NCBI RefSeq assembly: GCF_031191185.1
Contig: NZ_CP133464.1
Coordinates: 186,001-250,000, forward strand
Direction: 5' to 3'
DNA: 64,000 nt
Source of the DNA: Prevotella nigrescens
GTDB lineage: Bacteria; Bacteroidota; Bacteroidia; Bacteroidales; Bacteroidaceae
Shown here: positions 1 to 10,012 of the stretch, piece after piece
How the letters are laid out: the number at the start of each line of letters is the position of its first letter
Numbering within the stretch: the first letter of the stretch is position 1
Program-made: the position numbers and the translations under genes
Notes under the pieces: model-generated
Seen by the model: the letters and a program-made list of their open reading frames with translations, nothing else
Told to the model about the DNA's origin: nothing
Database searches by the model: none

Positions 1-293
1 TGGTTTCCAACGTTGCAAAAACGCAGCTCGTGGCACTTCTTTTGTCGGCTATGGTGCTGCTGATGCCCATTGTCATGCTTTCCGGAATGATATTTCCCAT
101 CGAGTCGATGCCACGTATTTTGCAGTATGTATCTGCCATAATACCTACCCGATACTACATCAGTGCAATGCGAAAACTAATGATTATGGGTGTTGGAATA
201 GAGCAAGTGTATCGCGAACTGGCCGTTCTTGTGGGCATGTTCGTCATACTTTTGTCGCTTTCGCTTGCCAAGTTCAATAAACGATTAGAATAG
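1..293 (+). CDS. ABC-2 type transporter permease, C-terminal part (5' truncated by window)
   Basis: The reading frame is open from the window edge (frame of base 3) to a stop at 291-293, so only about the last 96 residues are present. They contain three hydrophobic segments and the stretch 'SGMIFPIESMP', a typical ABC-2 permease motif before the last membrane helices. The next gene starts 6 bp later and encodes a homologous permease with the same motif ('SGLFTPTRSMP'), so the two probably form the membrane part of one drug- or lipid-export ABC transporter, with the ATPase likely encoded upstream, outside the window. The real start is not visible; an internal GTG at 30 is not a credible start. 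Confidence 0.85.
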   Translation, partial: VSNVAKTQLVALLLSAMVLLMPIVMLSGMIFPIESMPRILQYVSAIIPTRYYISAMRKLMIMGVGIEQVYRELAVLVGMFVILLSLSLAKFNKRLE

Positions 294-299
294 AAACAC

Positions 300-1385
300 A
301 TGACGCTGAAATATCTTTTACGGAAGGAATTTACCCAAATTCGTCGCAATTCGTTTATTCCCCGCCTCATCATCGTCTTTCCAATAATGGTTATGTGTGT
401 GCTTCCGTGGGTGATGAACATGGAGGTGAAGAACATCGTTGTAGATGTTGTGGACAACGACCGCACTACTACGTCGCAGCGATTGGTACACGAAATCGAG
501 GCGAGCAGGTACTTTGTCTTCCACGGACAGCAGCCTGACTACGCGTCAGCACTCGGCAACATAGAGCATTCAGAGGCTGATATGGCAGTGGTCATACCCC
601 GAAACTACAGCCACGACCTTGCCTTGGGACACATGCCTCAAGTGCTGATAGCTGCCAATGCAGTGAATGGAACAAAGGGAGCAATGGGTTCTGCCTATCT
701 GTCGCAGATTGTTCTGTCGAGCGTGATGCCCACTGCTCCAGCCATGAAGTCGAAAATCGACACGCTGTTTCTATACAACGAGCACCTTAACTACAAGCTT
801 TTCATGATTCCTGCCCTCTTTACTATCGTGCTGATGCTGATAACCGGCTTCCTGCCGACGCTGAACATAGTGAGCGAAAAGGAGACGGGCACGATAGAAC
901 AGATTAACGTTACCCCCGTAAACAAGTGGATTTTTATTCTTGCCAAGCTTGTTCCCTACTGGCTCATCGCCTTCTTCATCATCACCGTCTGCCTCGCATT
1001 GGCTTGGGCTGTATACGGTATAACCCCGGTGGGGAGTGTCGCGCTCATCTATCTGCTGGCTATGTTGCTTGCCGTTTTCTTCTCTTCGTTCGGGCTAATC
1101 ATATCCAATTACTCCGAAACAATGCAACAAGCGGTTTTGGTTATGTGGTTTTTCGTGGTCATACTTTTGCTGCTTTCGGGCTTGTTTACGCCCACCCGGT
1201 CCATGCCGCAGGCAGCTTATCTCACCACGTATGTCAATCCCGTGTGCTACTTTATAGAAGCCATGCGCACCGTGTTCATACGTGGCGGCAACCTCGGCAG
1301 CATTGCCCACCAGGTGCTGGCACTCTCCGTAATCGGACTCTTTATGGGCTGCTGGGCTGTACTGAGCTACAAGAAGAACCATTAA
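300..1385 (+). CDS. ABC-2 type transporter permease (YhhJ/DrrB-like)
   Basis: A 361-residue integral membrane protein of the large ABC-2 permease type: one N-terminal membrane helix (about residues 20-40), a large extracytoplasmic loop (about 45-160), then five hydrophobic segments from about residue 165 to the end. 'GFLPTLNIVSEKETGTIEQINVTP' region features (EKE.GT.EQ) are the hallmark cytoplasmic motif of this family. It follows the truncated permease by 6 bp and is surely cotranscribed with it. The family exports drugs, lipids or other hydrophobic molecules with a cytoplasmic ATPase; the substrate cannot be told from sequence. Convergent with the AddB-like gene. Confidence 0.9.
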   Translation: MTLKYLLRKEFTQIRRNSFIPRLIIVFPIMVMCVLPWVMNMEVKNIVVDVVDNDRTTTSQRLVHEIEASRYFVFHGQQPDYASALGNIEHSEADMAVVIPRNYSHDLALGHMPQVLIAANAVNGTKGAMGSAYLSQIVLSSVMPTAPAMKSKIDTLFLYNEHLNYKLFMIPALFTIVLMLITGFLPTLNIVSEKETGTIEQINVTPVNKWIFILAKLVPYWLIAFFIITVCLALAWAVYGITPVGSVALIYLLAMLLAVFFSSFGLIISNYSETMQQAVLVMWFFVVILLLLSGLFTPTRSMPQAAYLTTYVNPVCYFIEAMRTVFIRGGNLGSIAHQVLALSVIGLFMGCWAVLSYKKNH

Positions 1386-1489
1386 AGACAGCCGTCGGCA
1401 GGCTGTTCGGAATGTAAATATATTCCAGAAATGTGGCAATTGCATAACCGTCTGACGTACAGCGCATTAAAGTTCCTACATTTTCATAC

Positions 1490-1553
1490 GGCAAAACAGC
1501 CCCTTTTACACGGCAAAAACATGCCTTTTGCAGTGCAAAACAGCCTGTTTTGC
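1490..1553. repeat. Dispersed 22-bp-unit repeat (GCAAAACAGGCTCTTTTGC family), copy 1
   Basis: About three imperfect units, including GCAAAACAGCCCCTTTTAC and GCAAAACAGCCTGTTTTGC, the latter close to palindromic. The same family occurs at about eight other intergenic places in the window. Confidence 0.7.
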
Positions 1554-1588
1554 ATTGGAAGACAACAGGTATTGACAATGTGTGGATA

Positions 1589-1729
1589 TTAGATTGTCAT
1601 ACGGTTATCATTATTTAGGAAATCATCTGCAATCTTGGCGAATGCTTGCAGCATGGCTCTTGCGTGTAGTCTGGCAACAAAAACCTCTGCCACATCGCTG
1701 CAGACACCTGCCGTAAGGGCGATAAACAT
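1589..1729 (-). CDS. Possible small protein or gene remnant downstream of addB-like gene
   Basis: The minus-strand frame encodes 46 residues from an ATG at 1729 (…ALTAGVCSDVAEVFVARL…), a protein-like amphipathic composition rather than the low-complexity look of most chance frames here. It lies 100 bp after the stop of the AddB-like gene on the same strand. No start signal is evident, the frame continues upstream into the AddB-like gene without a stop, and no family is recognised. It may be a remnant or chance. Confidence 0.22.
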   Translation of the reverse strand: MFIALTAGVCSDVAEVFVARLHARAMLQAFAKIADDFLNNDNRMTI

Positions 1730-1830
1730 GAAATCGTTCGGGTGGTTTATGGATATGAGGGGGCAAACAAATCGACCTCTCCATGCTGCCTGCCTAAAGT
1801 GGCAATGAGGGTTGCACGGGCTGCTCACCC

Positions 1831-4692
1831 CTACCCTCGCCCGCAGAGCTGGTTGTATGGGCAGTACTCGCATATTCTCTGGTTGCCCGTGGGTACGAAA
1901 GTTTCGCTGCCAAAGAGTTCTTCCAACTTTGCCTTCAAGAAGTTTTCAAAGTCGGCTTCGTAGGCTACGGCATTCGTAACAGGCTCTCCACCCAATGTAA
2001 CAATGGGCGAATAGTGGTCGCTTCCGGCGTGTTGTATGAAGAGCAATGCCGGACTTACGGGCTTGTGGTTGGGATTGTTGTCGGCATCGTTGGTCTGTTC
2101 GATGATGCTGTACAGCACCGCCTGGAAGATGTAGTCGCTCTTATCGGTCAGTATTTTTCCCGAGTCGAATATGGCATCTACGTCCTTCAGCTGTCCTGCC
2201 ACCTTGTTTCCGGTTTTGTAATCGACCACACGGAGCTGCTCTTCGGGCGTGTTCAGCCTTATTTCGTCCAACCTGTCGACACGTCCGCCCACCGTTATGG
2301 TCTTCTGCTTTCCCCCGACATCTATTGTAAAACGCTTGTAGATGTCGAACTCGTGGCGTATTACGCGCATCGGAGAAGTACGCAAGTCGAGCTGGAGAAG
2401 GTGTCGGAGGAACTTCTCTATGACCTCTTTCTTGATGATATGCAGACCGTTCAGCTTCGGGTGGCGGGTGCTTCCGGGCTTCTGCAGGAACAGTTCGCGG
2501 GCGAAAGCCTCGCTCACCACGCTGTCTAAGGTGGCGTTTGCGTTGCCCGACGTGGGCGACTGTACCGAGCGTCCGGTCTTTAAAAGCTGTTCTATATCGC
2601 TGCCTTTAATTACCTCGCGCGGCAGAAGTCGCTCGTACATCAGCTGTGCCGCACAGTGGAAAATGTTTCCAAAGACACGTCCGTCAATGTCTTCCGTCTC
2701 GTTGTCGTCGCTTTCCGAGAGTTCGGCAACATACTTGTAGTAGAACATTACGGGGCATCGCTGATAGGTGTTGATGGCAGTTGGCGAGAAGTAGGATATG
2801 CCGTTGAGCTTCTGTAGCACCGTTTCGTCCTTCCTGATGATTGTCTTTTGCAACATTAACGGTTCCTGTCCGGCTTGCAACGCCCACTGTCTTATGTCGA
2901 GTTTGCTCTCTACCAACAGCTGCAACATGAAGCGGCTCATCTCTCCGGCACGCGTTCCTTCGGTGGAATTGTTGTACAATAGTGTTACGTTCCTGGCACG
3001 TTGGAGCAGCCGATGGAAGTAATAGCTGAACACAGACACCTTGTTGTCGATGGTGGTAAGACCGTAAGCCTTGCGCACAAAGTGGGGAATGAACGACACG
3101 TCGTTTACTCCTTTGGGCATGTTTCCCTCGTTGCAGGAGAGCACCAGCACGTTATCGAAGTCGAGATTGCGTGTTTCCAACACACCCATTATCTGCACTC
3201 CGCGCGCCGGTTCGCCGTGGAAGGGAATGGTGGTAGAGGCAATGAGCTGACCGAAAAGGCGGCGGAAGATGACGAAATCGGCTGTCAGTTCGCCCCCTTT
3301 CATCAGTTCCAACAACTTGTTAAGCAGCGTGTACATGCGGAAAGTAGATTCCTGAAAGAGCTGGTCGTGGCTCTCTGCCCCATTCATTGCGATGGTTCTG
3401 ACCGTCTCCGACAGCCATTCCACCAGTGCATCTACCGGTTTGTCCACGTGTTTCAGGCGTGTGCGTTCCACCTTAATATAGTATTGCTTCTCTACTTGCA
3501 GCTCGGCGAGCAGATTGCCGGCATCTATTCCGAGATATTTTCCGTAGGGGTGGCGCAGCACGTGCGACAGTTGTTGCAGACGGTAAGCACCTTCTTGTGC
3601 CGAATAGCCCTCGGTCTGGAGTGCTATGAGCTGCCAGACCATGGAGGTGATGGGTGTCTGCGACAGCGGATAACCCGTTGTTACGTTGAGCGTATCTACC
3701 TCGGGCGGAATGCAATGTATAACGGTTTGCAGCAGCATTTCGTTGCACATGACCACCGCCGTGCGCTTTCCTGCCTTGTAGCGCTGGTTCTCCAACAGCC
3801 ATTCGGACACGTAGCGGGCTTGCAAGTTCTCGGTCGGGGCAGACACGTAGCGTACTTCCTTGTCGGTTTCAAAGCCTGTATAAAGAGGGTTGTCGGCACT
3901 AAATTCGTTTGGAAACTTGTCCAAGCACCTGTTAATATAGGTGCCTGCCTCGTTGGTCTGCACCATATAGTAGTGGTCGTAGTCCCAGTAAAAGCGTGCC
4001 TTTCCCTCGCTTTTCAGAGCCGAGAACAGTTCTTGTTCCACCTTCTGCAGCACGTTGAAGCCCACAAAGATGTAGGTATCGTAGCGGTCGGGCAGCTGTT
4101 TTTGTTCCACGACGTCTCTGTACAGCATACCCTCGTAAGCCAAATGCTCTGCCCGAAGGCGTGCCTTGAATTCGGAATAGATATTGTACAGCTTGCTCCA
4201 AAGGTTCAGGAAGCGTTCCTTGAGTATGCTCGAATCGCCCGTGAAGTTGGCAAAAAACCTGCCGAGTTCTGCCTTTTGGTTCTCCGTAAGATAGTCTATC
4301 GTGTCCAATTCGTGCAGGTCTCGTATGTTGCGGAACACCTTTTCGGCGTCTGCCATGTTCTTGTCGATGTCGTCGAAGTCAGCCAACAGCAGCTGCCCCC
4401 AGCCGTAAAACTCGTCGAGTGTCTCGTTTCTGCCTGTCTGTTCCACATATACCCGGTGCAGAACGCACAGGCTTTTAATCGGATCGGCTATGGTCTGGTC
4501 GGACTGTTGGCGGAATAATTCGGAGATGGTAACGTACGCCGGGCTCCAGATGGGACCGTCAGCACGCTTTGCCAGTTCCTGATTGAGGAACAGAGCAGCC
4601 CGCTTATTGGGAAAGACAATGGCTGTATGGGCTAAGTCGTTGCCGTGTTTTGCTATCAAATCGTTTGCTACTTCTTGCAGGAAAGTCTTCAT
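1831..4692 (-). CDS. PD-(D/E)XK nuclease family protein, AddB-like helicase-nuclease subunit
   Basis: A 953-residue protein starting at the ATG at 4692; the frame extends to an upstream ATG at 4719 but that would overlap the preceding gene, whose stop is at 4697-4699. The N-terminal two thirds resemble an inactivated UvrD-type helicase. The C-terminal part is a RecB/AddB nuclease domain: 'INTYQRCPVMFYYKY', then 'GGRVDRLDE' and 'LRVVDYKTGNK' with the catalytic D...DxK pattern. A cysteine near residue 655 plus C941, C944 and C950 (CxxC-x5-C) match the 4Fe-4S cluster that staples AddB-type nucleases. Together with the upstream AddA-like gene it should process double-strand DNA ends for recombination in the cytoplasm. 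Confidence 0.88.
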   Translation of the reverse strand: MKTFLQEVANDLIAKHGNDLAHTAIVFPNKRAALFLNQELAKRADGPIWSPAYVTISELFRQQSDQTIADPIKSLCVLHRVYVEQTGRNETLDEFYGWGQLLLADFDDIDKNMADAEKVFRNIRDLHELDTIDYLTENQKAELGRFFANFTGDSSILKERFLNLWSKLYNIYSEFKARLRAEHLAYEGMLYRDVVEQKQLPDRYDTYIFVGFNVLQKVEQELFSALKSEGKARFYWDYDHYYMVQTNEAGTYINRCLDKFPNEFSADNPLYTGFETDKEVRYVSAPTENLQARYVSEWLLENQRYKAGKRTAVVMCNEMLLQTVIHCIPPEVDTLNVTTGYPLSQTPITSMVWQLIALQTEGYSAQEGAYRLQQLSHVLRHPYGKYLGIDAGNLLAELQVEKQYYIKVERTRLKHVDKPVDALVEWLSETVRTIAMNGAESHDQLFQESTFRMYTLLNKLLELMKGGELTADFVIFRRLFGQLIASTTIPFHGEPARGVQIMGVLETRNLDFDNVLVLSCNEGNMPKGVNDVSFIPHFVRKAYGLTTIDNKVSVFSYYFHRLLQRARNVTLLYNNSTEGTRAGEMSRFMLQLLVESKLDIRQWALQAGQEPLMLQKTIIRKDETVLQKLNGISYFSPTAINTYQRCPVMFYYKYVAELSESDDNETEDIDGRVFGNIFHCAAQLMYERLLPREVIKGSDIEQLLKTGRSVQSPTSGNANATLDSVVSEAFARELFLQKPGSTRHPKLNGLHIIKKEVIEKFLRHLLQLDLRTSPMRVIRHEFDIYKRFTIDVGGKQKTITVGGRVDRLDEIRLNTPEEQLRVVDYKTGNKVAGQLKDVDAIFDSGKILTDKSDYIFQAVLYSIIEQTNDADNNPNHKPVSPALLFIQHAGSDHYSPIVTLGGEPVTNAVAYEADFENFLKAKLEELFGSETFVPTGNQRICEYCPYNQLCGRG

Positions 4693-4696
4693 CTTG

Positions 4697-7600
4697 TTAC
4701 GCTTTAGGGTCGATTTCAACTTCGGTTACTATGTTTTTTACCACATACCACAGGTATCCCGACACATTCTTATGTCCCATGTGGGTCAGTATTTCCATGT
4801 ATCTTTGCACTTGCCTTTTGTATTCTTCCCGTTCGTTTCCGAACTTAAAGTCTACCACGACAACCTCTTTTCCGTCGGTCATTACCCTGTCCGGGCGATG
4901 TTCTTCCACCTCGTCGGTTTCTTTATTGTACTCTAATATGGTGCATTCGTTGTACAGCTGCCACCTTTTGGAGAACCATTCCTGCACCTGTGGGTGGGTT
5001 ATGGCATCTTCAATGCGGGTGCGCAGCTGTGCCGAAGTTATCTCGTCGTTGTATATGATGCCTTGTTGTTCCAGTTCGTTCAGCCTTGCCGGAATGTCGT
5101 CGGTGGTATAAATGGTAGAGAAGAGCTGGTGCAACACGTTGCCTATCTTTATGTATCGCGTTCTGTCGGAGGGGTCCACGTCTTCTCCCTTCACAAATTC
5201 CATGCTCTTGTTGCTCTGCTTAAAGCTTGCCGCCTGGGGATATGTGGCTATGCTTACAATGTGTTTGCCGGGCTTAACCAAGAACGGATTGTCTGCCGCG
5301 GTGCGCTCTTCCTCGTGCGTTGCGGGGGCGATGGCGCCGTACCGAAAGTGTATTTCGCTGCCGATGTCGTCGGGAAAGTCGAGCACGCTGCCCCGTAACT
5401 GTTCGCTAACCTGCTTCAATGCCGTTTCGATGGCATACGAACGATTGGCTGGCGGAATGCCTTTTGCAATCTTGTCGAGTGCCGACTTGCCTTGACGGGC
5501 GCCCGAAACGAACAGGTTTTTCGATGCTCTTGTAAACGCAACGTACAGCAAGTTAAGGTTGTCTACGATGTTCTGGAAGTGTTCTTCCTTGTAATCGTCT
5601 TCAAAAACCGTGCCCAGCATTTCGCTCCGCCTAAAGTTTATGGGCAGCAAAGGCAGCTTGTTGTAGGGTTCGGGCTTGCCTTCCGTTTCGCACCATAACG
5701 TGTCGGGCTTCTCCAAATCCCAGTTGCAGAAGGGTATGATGACGTTGTCGAACTCCAACCCCTTGCTTTTATGAATGGTCATGATGCGTATTCCCTCTAT
5801 CTCGTCGCTCTGTATGGTCTTGGACGAAAGGGTATTTTCCCACTCGGCAATGAAGTCGTCGATGTCCGCGGTGTGGTCGTTCAGAAAGTCGTTCAGGGTG
5901 TCGTAGAGTGTGCAAACGTACGAACTCTGCCCTTCCAAGCGGTCTAAGCCGAACAGCATGAATAGTTTATCGACCAAATCAACGATGGGCAGACCCAGCA
6001 AAAGTTCTCTGTTCTCGACATATTCCTTGGGCAATTCGCTGTCCAACTTTGCCCTTTGCCGTCGGGCAGCCATCTGTCTGCGTTGCTTCTTGTCCAAGTC
6101 TTGCCCATCGGCATCGCCGCTTTGGGTGGGCGAAACCAGCAGGTCGGTGTCGGTCAATGGCTTTTTCAGCACTTCCTGATTGTAGAGTTTCACCAACTTT
6201 CCCCTCGTCAATACGTCGTCGGGGTGGGTAAGCAGGTGCATGGCACTTACTATAATGTTTACTGCCAACGACGCATCTAAGCGGAAAGCCTCGTCGGAAA
6301 CGATGTTCATTTCGCTTCCGAAGGTTGCCAAGAGCGTGTCCACAATGTCCTGAATGTTGGTTTTCGAGCGCACCAGAATGGCAATCTTGCTTTGGTTCTT
6401 GCCGCCATAGCCGTTGGCAAACAGTGTCTTTATGGTTTCTACAAGTTCTTCCAGCACGGCGTCCTTTATGCTTCTGCCGGGGAAGAGACTTATTCTTACA
6501 TAGCCGTTGTCGGCTGTCTTGTGTGTTTTCTGCGCCACATCTTCGTATGCTTTCTGCACTATCGGGACTTTGTCTGCATCGCTTTGTTCCAGCTCTTTCA
6601 CGGTGTTGGCAATACATTCTTTCCAGAATGCGTTGTTGAAGTCGATAATCCGCTTTTCCGACCGATAGTTATAGTCGAGCGTTTCCAGCCTTATCCGTTG
6701 GTGGGCGAAGCTGTCTTCTATGCTGTTCAGTATGCCCCAGTCGCCTTGCCGCCATCTGTACACACTCTGTTTTATGTCGCCCACTATCAGGTTTTGCGAC
6801 AATTCCTGTGCCATGCAGTTGGCTAACAGCACCTTGAAGTTCTGCCATTGTATGGTGCTGGTGTCCTGAAACTCGTCTATCATGATGTGTTTCAGGCGTG
6901 CACCAATCTTCTCGAAGATGAAAGGCGTGTCGCTGTCGGCAATCAGTTCCTTCAGCAATGCCTGCGTGTTGCTAAGCATGAAGCGGTTCGAATCTTTGGT
7001 AAAGCTGTCTACGGCATCGGCTATGGCGTGCAGAAGCCGCAGCTCGGAGAGGTGCGAAAGGGTGAGACGGACAGACTGAAACTCGTTCCAGTTGTCGCGA
7101 TTGTAGGCAATCAGTTCGCTGAGCTGGGCAGAAAGTCCCTCGGCAGCCAGTGTCTGTATTATCTGCTTGTCGGCTTTTGCACATTTGGAGCTGACCCAGT
7201 TCTGTGGCGATTCGTTGGCTTTCAGCACGCCTGCCTTGGGCTGTTCGTAGGTAAGGGGCTGGGTTGCGCTCTCTGTTAGATACTTATACAGTCCGCTGCG
7301 GAAGTTGCCCGGCACGTCTTCGTTGGCTTCCCGGATAGCCTTCAGAATACTTTTCGCCTTGTCGTTGAACGTTTTCCGAATGGCGTTCCGGCGGTGGCGC
7401 AGCGTCGTTTCGTATTTCCTGAAGTCGTCGGCATCGCTCAATTTCTCTTTCAAATCGGCTTCGTGGGCTTTGTAGAAGTCCTTGAATATGTTTGCTCCGA
7501 AGCTCTTTATCTTGCCAATGATGTTCCAGCCGTTGTCGTCTTCTATGCTGTTGTCGATGTACGAGCTTATCCATTGCAGCACCGGCTGCCCCTTTTCCAG

Positions 7601-8053
7601 GCTTTCTATCATCTGGTCCACTGCCTTTTCGGTTATTTCCTCGTTGTTCAGGTCTACCCTCAGGTTGGCAGTCTGCCCCAATTCGTGTGCCAAATTGCGC
7701 AGAACTTGTTGGAAGAAGGCGTCTATGGTGAGTATCCTGAAGTTGTTGTAGCGGTGAATGAGCAGCGTAAGGACTACCCGTGCATTGTTCCTTATCACGG
7801 CATCGGGCATGTTCGTCTTCTCTTTCACCTTGTTGAAATACTGCTCCGACGACTGCAGCGAATGGGCAATGCCGTAGAGTTGCGACAGAATGCGCATCTT
7901 CATTTCCTGCGTAGCCTTGTTCGTGAAGGTTACGGCAAGTATGTGCTGATAGTTCTCGGGGTCTTTCACCAGCAGCGATATGTATTCCACGGCAAGGGTG
8001 AATGTCTTTCCAGACCCTGCCGAAGCCCTGTAAACGGTTAGATGTTCTTCCAT
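4697..8053 (-). CDS. UvrD/AddA-like DNA helicase-nuclease
   Basis: A 1118-residue superfamily 1 helicase. Visible motifs in order: Walker A 'ASAGSGKT' (10-17), 'AVTFTNKAT' motif Ia, 'MIDEFQDTS' motif II, 'VGDIKQSVYRWR' motif III, 'YNYRS' motif IV, 'TIHKSKGLEFD' motif V and 'LYVAFTRA' motif VI. The C-terminus carries a RecB-type nuclease core 'VVVVDFKFG' followed by RQV..Y. The start at 8053 is favoured over an ATG at 8443: the extra 130 residues would be translated repeat sequence, Walker A normally lies at the very N-terminus, and a good promoter lies at 8082-8113. The AddB-like gene begins 4 bp after its stop, implying translational coupling and a two-subunit AddAB-type complex. Confidence 0.92.
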   Translation of the reverse strand: MEEHLTVYRASAGSGKTFTLAVEYISLLVKDPENYQHILAVTFTNKATQEMKMRILSQLYGIAHSLQSSEQYFNKVKEKTNMPDAVIRNNARVVLTLLIHRYNNFRILTIDAFFQQVLRNLAHELGQTANLRVDLNNEEITEKAVDQMIESLEKGQPVLQWISSYIDNSIEDDNGWNIIGKIKSFGANIFKDFYKAHEADLKEKLSDADDFRKYETTLRHRRNAIRKTFNDKAKSILKAIREANEDVPGNFRSGLYKYLTESATQPLTYEQPKAGVLKANESPQNWVSSKCAKADKQIIQTLAAEGLSAQLSELIAYNRDNWNEFQSVRLTLSHLSELRLLHAIADAVDSFTKDSNRFMLSNTQALLKELIADSDTPFIFEKIGARLKHIMIDEFQDTSTIQWQNFKVLLANCMAQELSQNLIVGDIKQSVYRWRQGDWGILNSIEDSFAHQRIRLETLDYNYRSEKRIIDFNNAFWKECIANTVKELEQSDADKVPIVQKAYEDVAQKTHKTADNGYVRISLFPGRSIKDAVLEELVETIKTLFANGYGGKNQSKIAILVRSKTNIQDIVDTLLATFGSEMNIVSDEAFRLDASLAVNIIVSAMHLLTHPDDVLTRGKLVKLYNQEVLKKPLTDTDLLVSPTQSGDADGQDLDKKQRRQMAARRQRAKLDSELPKEYVENRELLLGLPIVDLVDKLFMLFGLDRLEGQSSYVCTLYDTLNDFLNDHTADIDDFIAEWENTLSSKTIQSDEIEGIRIMTIHKSKGLEFDNVIIPFCNWDLEKPDTLWCETEGKPEPYNKLPLLPINFRRSEMLGTVFEDDYKEEHFQNIVDNLNLLYVAFTRASKNLFVSGARQGKSALDKIAKGIPPANRSYAIETALKQVSEQLRGSVLDFPDDIGSEIHFRYGAIAPATHEEERTAADNPFLVKPGKHIVSIATYPQAASFKQSNKSMEFVKGEDVDPSDRTRYIKIGNVLHQLFSTIYTTDDIPARLNELEQQGIIYNDEITSAQLRTRIEDAITHPQVQEWFSKRWQLYNECTILEYNKETDEVEEHRPDRVMTDGKEVVVVDFKFGNEREEYKRQVQRYMEILTHMGHKNVSGYLWYVVKNIVTEVEIDPKA

Positions 8054-8081
8054 TCTGCCTAAGCTGTTTAAGTTCAAGCTG

Positions 8082-8113
8082 TAAAGGTAAGCATAAAAAA
8101 CGGAATATGCAAA
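8082..8113 (-). promoter_or_regulatory. Putative promoter of the addA-like/addB-like operon
   Basis: Read on the minus strand, TTTG (8113-8110), 20 bp, then TACCTTTA (8089-8082) fits the Bacteroidota pattern TTTG-N20-TAnnTTTG with one mismatch. It would give a leader of about 20 nt before the ATG at 8053 and supports that start. Confidence 0.6.
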
Positions 8114-8485
8114 CACTGTCCTTGCTTGCATATAAAATGGTTCTGCCGTCTTGCTGGCATCGACAAAATGGTTTGCTGCATGCTGTCCGCCATTGGCGCA
8201 TGCCTCTTCGGCATTGTAAAGAAAATTCTGCCAAAAAGCGATTGCCGCGGCACGGCTTTGCAAAAGTGCCCCTATCGCACGGTAAAACAGTAGGTTTTGG
8301 CGTACAAGACAACCGTTTTCGCCATGCAAGACGAAGACCTTTGCAAGGCACTGACAGCAAGGCAGTTGCGCCGTTACTGTTTTCTTTACAAACAACAAGG
8401 TTACCATGTACAGACTTCCGTCTGCCAAAAATGCAGAAGCCACGCACTGAACGGTGCGTGGCTTCGGTGTCCGGAGGTATCGAAA
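8114..8485. other. Intergenic region upstream of addA-like gene
   Basis: A gap of about 430 bp between proS and the AddA-like start. It contains a degenerate copy of the dispersed repeat at about 8257-8365 (GCAAAAGTGCCCC, GTAAAACAGTAGGTTTTGG and similar units). No gene is supported; the open frames here on both strands come from repeat sequence. Confidence 0.45.
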
Positions 8486-9967
8486 TCAGTACGAGCGGGC
8501 TATGATGACACGTTTTTTGGCAGGTCTGCCGCTTACCATGTCCACGCCTTCGGTCTGTTCGAACATGAAAGGAACGCAGCGAATGGTGGCTTGGGTGTCC
8601 TCCTTAATCTTCTCTTCGGTCTCCGTTGTACCGTCCCAGTGGCAGAGGAAGAAGCCGCCGTCCTTTATTCGTTCCTTAAATTCGTCGTAGTTGTCGCACT
8701 CGTAGATGTGTCCGTTGCGGAAGCTGAGTGCCTTCTGATAGATGTTTTCCTGAATGTCGTCGAGCAGTTTCGCAATTCTTTCTACGATGCCGTCGAACGA
8801 AACGTTTTCCTTTTCCAGCGTATCGCGGCGCATTATCTCTATGGTGTTGTTCTCCAAGTCGCGTCCGCCCATTGCCAAACGCACGGGCACGCCCTTGAGT
8901 TCGTAGTCGGCAAACTTGAAACCGGGGCGTTTGTTGTCGCTGTCGTCGTACTTCACGCTGATGCCGAGCTGTCGGAGCTGGTCGATGACGGGCTGCAGCT
9001 TCGCCGAAATGGCTGCCAACTGCTCGTCGCCCTTGAAGATTGGCACGACGACAACCTGTATCGGAGCTATCTTCGGAGGCAACACGAGCCCGTTGTCGTC
9101 GGAATGTGCCATGATGAGCGCACCTATGAGACGGGTGCTTACGCCCCACGATGTAGCCCAGACATACTCGGGCTTGTTCTCCTTATTGAGGAAAGTAACG
9201 TCGAACGACTTGGCAAAGTTCTGCCCGAGGAAGTGCGACGTGCCGCTCTGGAGTGCCTTTCCGTCCTGCATCATGGCTTCGATGGTGTAGGTGTCGAGTG
9301 CTCCTGCAAAGCGTTCGGTCTCGCTCTTCACGCCCTGCACCACGGGGACGGCGAGCCATTGTTCGGCAAAGTCGGCATAAACTTTCAGCATTCGCCTTGC
9401 TTCTTCCTCTGCTTCCTCGCGCGTTGCGTGTGCCGTGTGCCCCTCTTGCCACAGGAATTCCGATGTGCGGAGGAAGGGGCGGGTGCGCATTTCCCACCGC
9501 ATGACGTTGCACCACTGGTTGCACATGAGCGGCAGGTCGCGGTACGAGTGTATCCAGTTGCGGTAGGTGTTCCATATAATGGTCTCGCTCGTGGGACGGA
9601 TAACGAGCTCTTCGTCGAGCCTTGCGGTGGGGTCTACTTCCACTCCGCCCTCTTTCTCGTTGGCACGGAGGCGGTAGTGTGTAACCACGGCACATTCCTT
9701 GGCAAACCCTTCCACGTGTTCAGCCTCGCGGGAAAGGAAGCTCTTCGGGATAAGAAGGGGGAAATAGGCATTCTGTGCGCCCGTTTCCTTAAACATTTTG
9801 TCCAACTGTGCCTGCATCTTCTCCCATATAGCGTATCCGTAAGGCTTTATTACCATACAGCCGCGGACGGGAGACTGCTCTGCCAAATCGGCTTTCACAA
9901 CAAGGTCGTTGTACCATTGTGAATAGTTTTCTGCCCGTTTGGTAAGGTGTTTCAATTCTTTTGCCAT
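8486..9967 (-). CDS. proS: Prolyl-tRNA synthetase, ProS type 3
   Basis: 493 residues, the length of the archaeal/eukaryote-like class II prolyl-tRNA synthetase without the bacterial editing insertion. Class II catalytic landmarks are visible: '[17 protein letters not shown]' (motif 1 area), '[16 protein letters not shown]' (motif 2 area), '[10 protein letters not shown]' (proline/ATP site), and '[20 protein letters not shown]' (motif 3). The C-terminal extension is the zinc-binding-type domain of this subgroup, with the typical terminal tyrosine. It charges tRNA-Pro in the cytoplasm. It stands alone; its 5' leader has strong inverted repeats (10013-10076). Confidence 0.96.
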   Translation of the reverse strand: MAKELKHLTKRAENYSQWYNDLVVKADLAEQSPVRGCMVIKPYGYAIWEKMQAQLDKMFKETGAQNAYFPLLIPKSFLSREAEHVEGFAKECAVVTHYRLRANEKEGGVEVDPTARLDEELVIRPTSETIIWNTYRNWIHSYRDLPLMCNQWCNVMRWEMRTRPFLRTSEFLWQEGHTAHATREEAEEEARRMLKVYADFAEQWLAVPVVQGVKSETERFAGALDTYTIEAMMQDGKALQSGTSHFLGQNFAKSFDVTFLNKENKPEYVWATSWGVSTRLIGALIMAHSDDNGLVLPPKIAPIQVVVVPIFKGDEQLAAISAKLQPVIDQLRQLGISVKYDDSDNKRPGFKFADYELKGVPVRLAMGGRDLENNTIEIMRRDTLEKENVSFDGIVERIAKLLDDIQENIYQKALSFRNGHIYECDNYDEFKERIKDGGFFLCHWDGTTETEEKIKEDTQATIRCVPFMFEQTEGVDMVSGRPAKKRVIIARSY

Positions 9968-10012
9968 GTTCTATATAATTTTTTTACTGTTTCGTACAAG
10001 TAGGCAAATTCC

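Larger units (their letters stand above)
1386..1830. other. Intergenic region between convergent genes
   Basis: This 445 bp gap holds a copy of the dispersed GCAAAACAGGC repeat at 1490-1553 and a weak possible small reading frame on the minus strand (1589-1729). Nothing else recognisable was seen. Confidence 0.5.

Noticed and set aside
3001..4518. 505-codon plus-strand frame
   Set aside because: It lies opposite the AddB-like gene, whose nuclease and iron-sulfur motifs are clear; the antisense frame has no recognisable protein features.
4693..4719. Upstream start for the AddB-like gene
   Set aside because: It would overlap the end of the AddA-like gene; the ATG at 4692 lies 4 bp after that stop and directly begins the conserved part.
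8297..9922. 541-codon plus-strand frame
   Set aside because: Antisense to proS and starts in repeat sequence.
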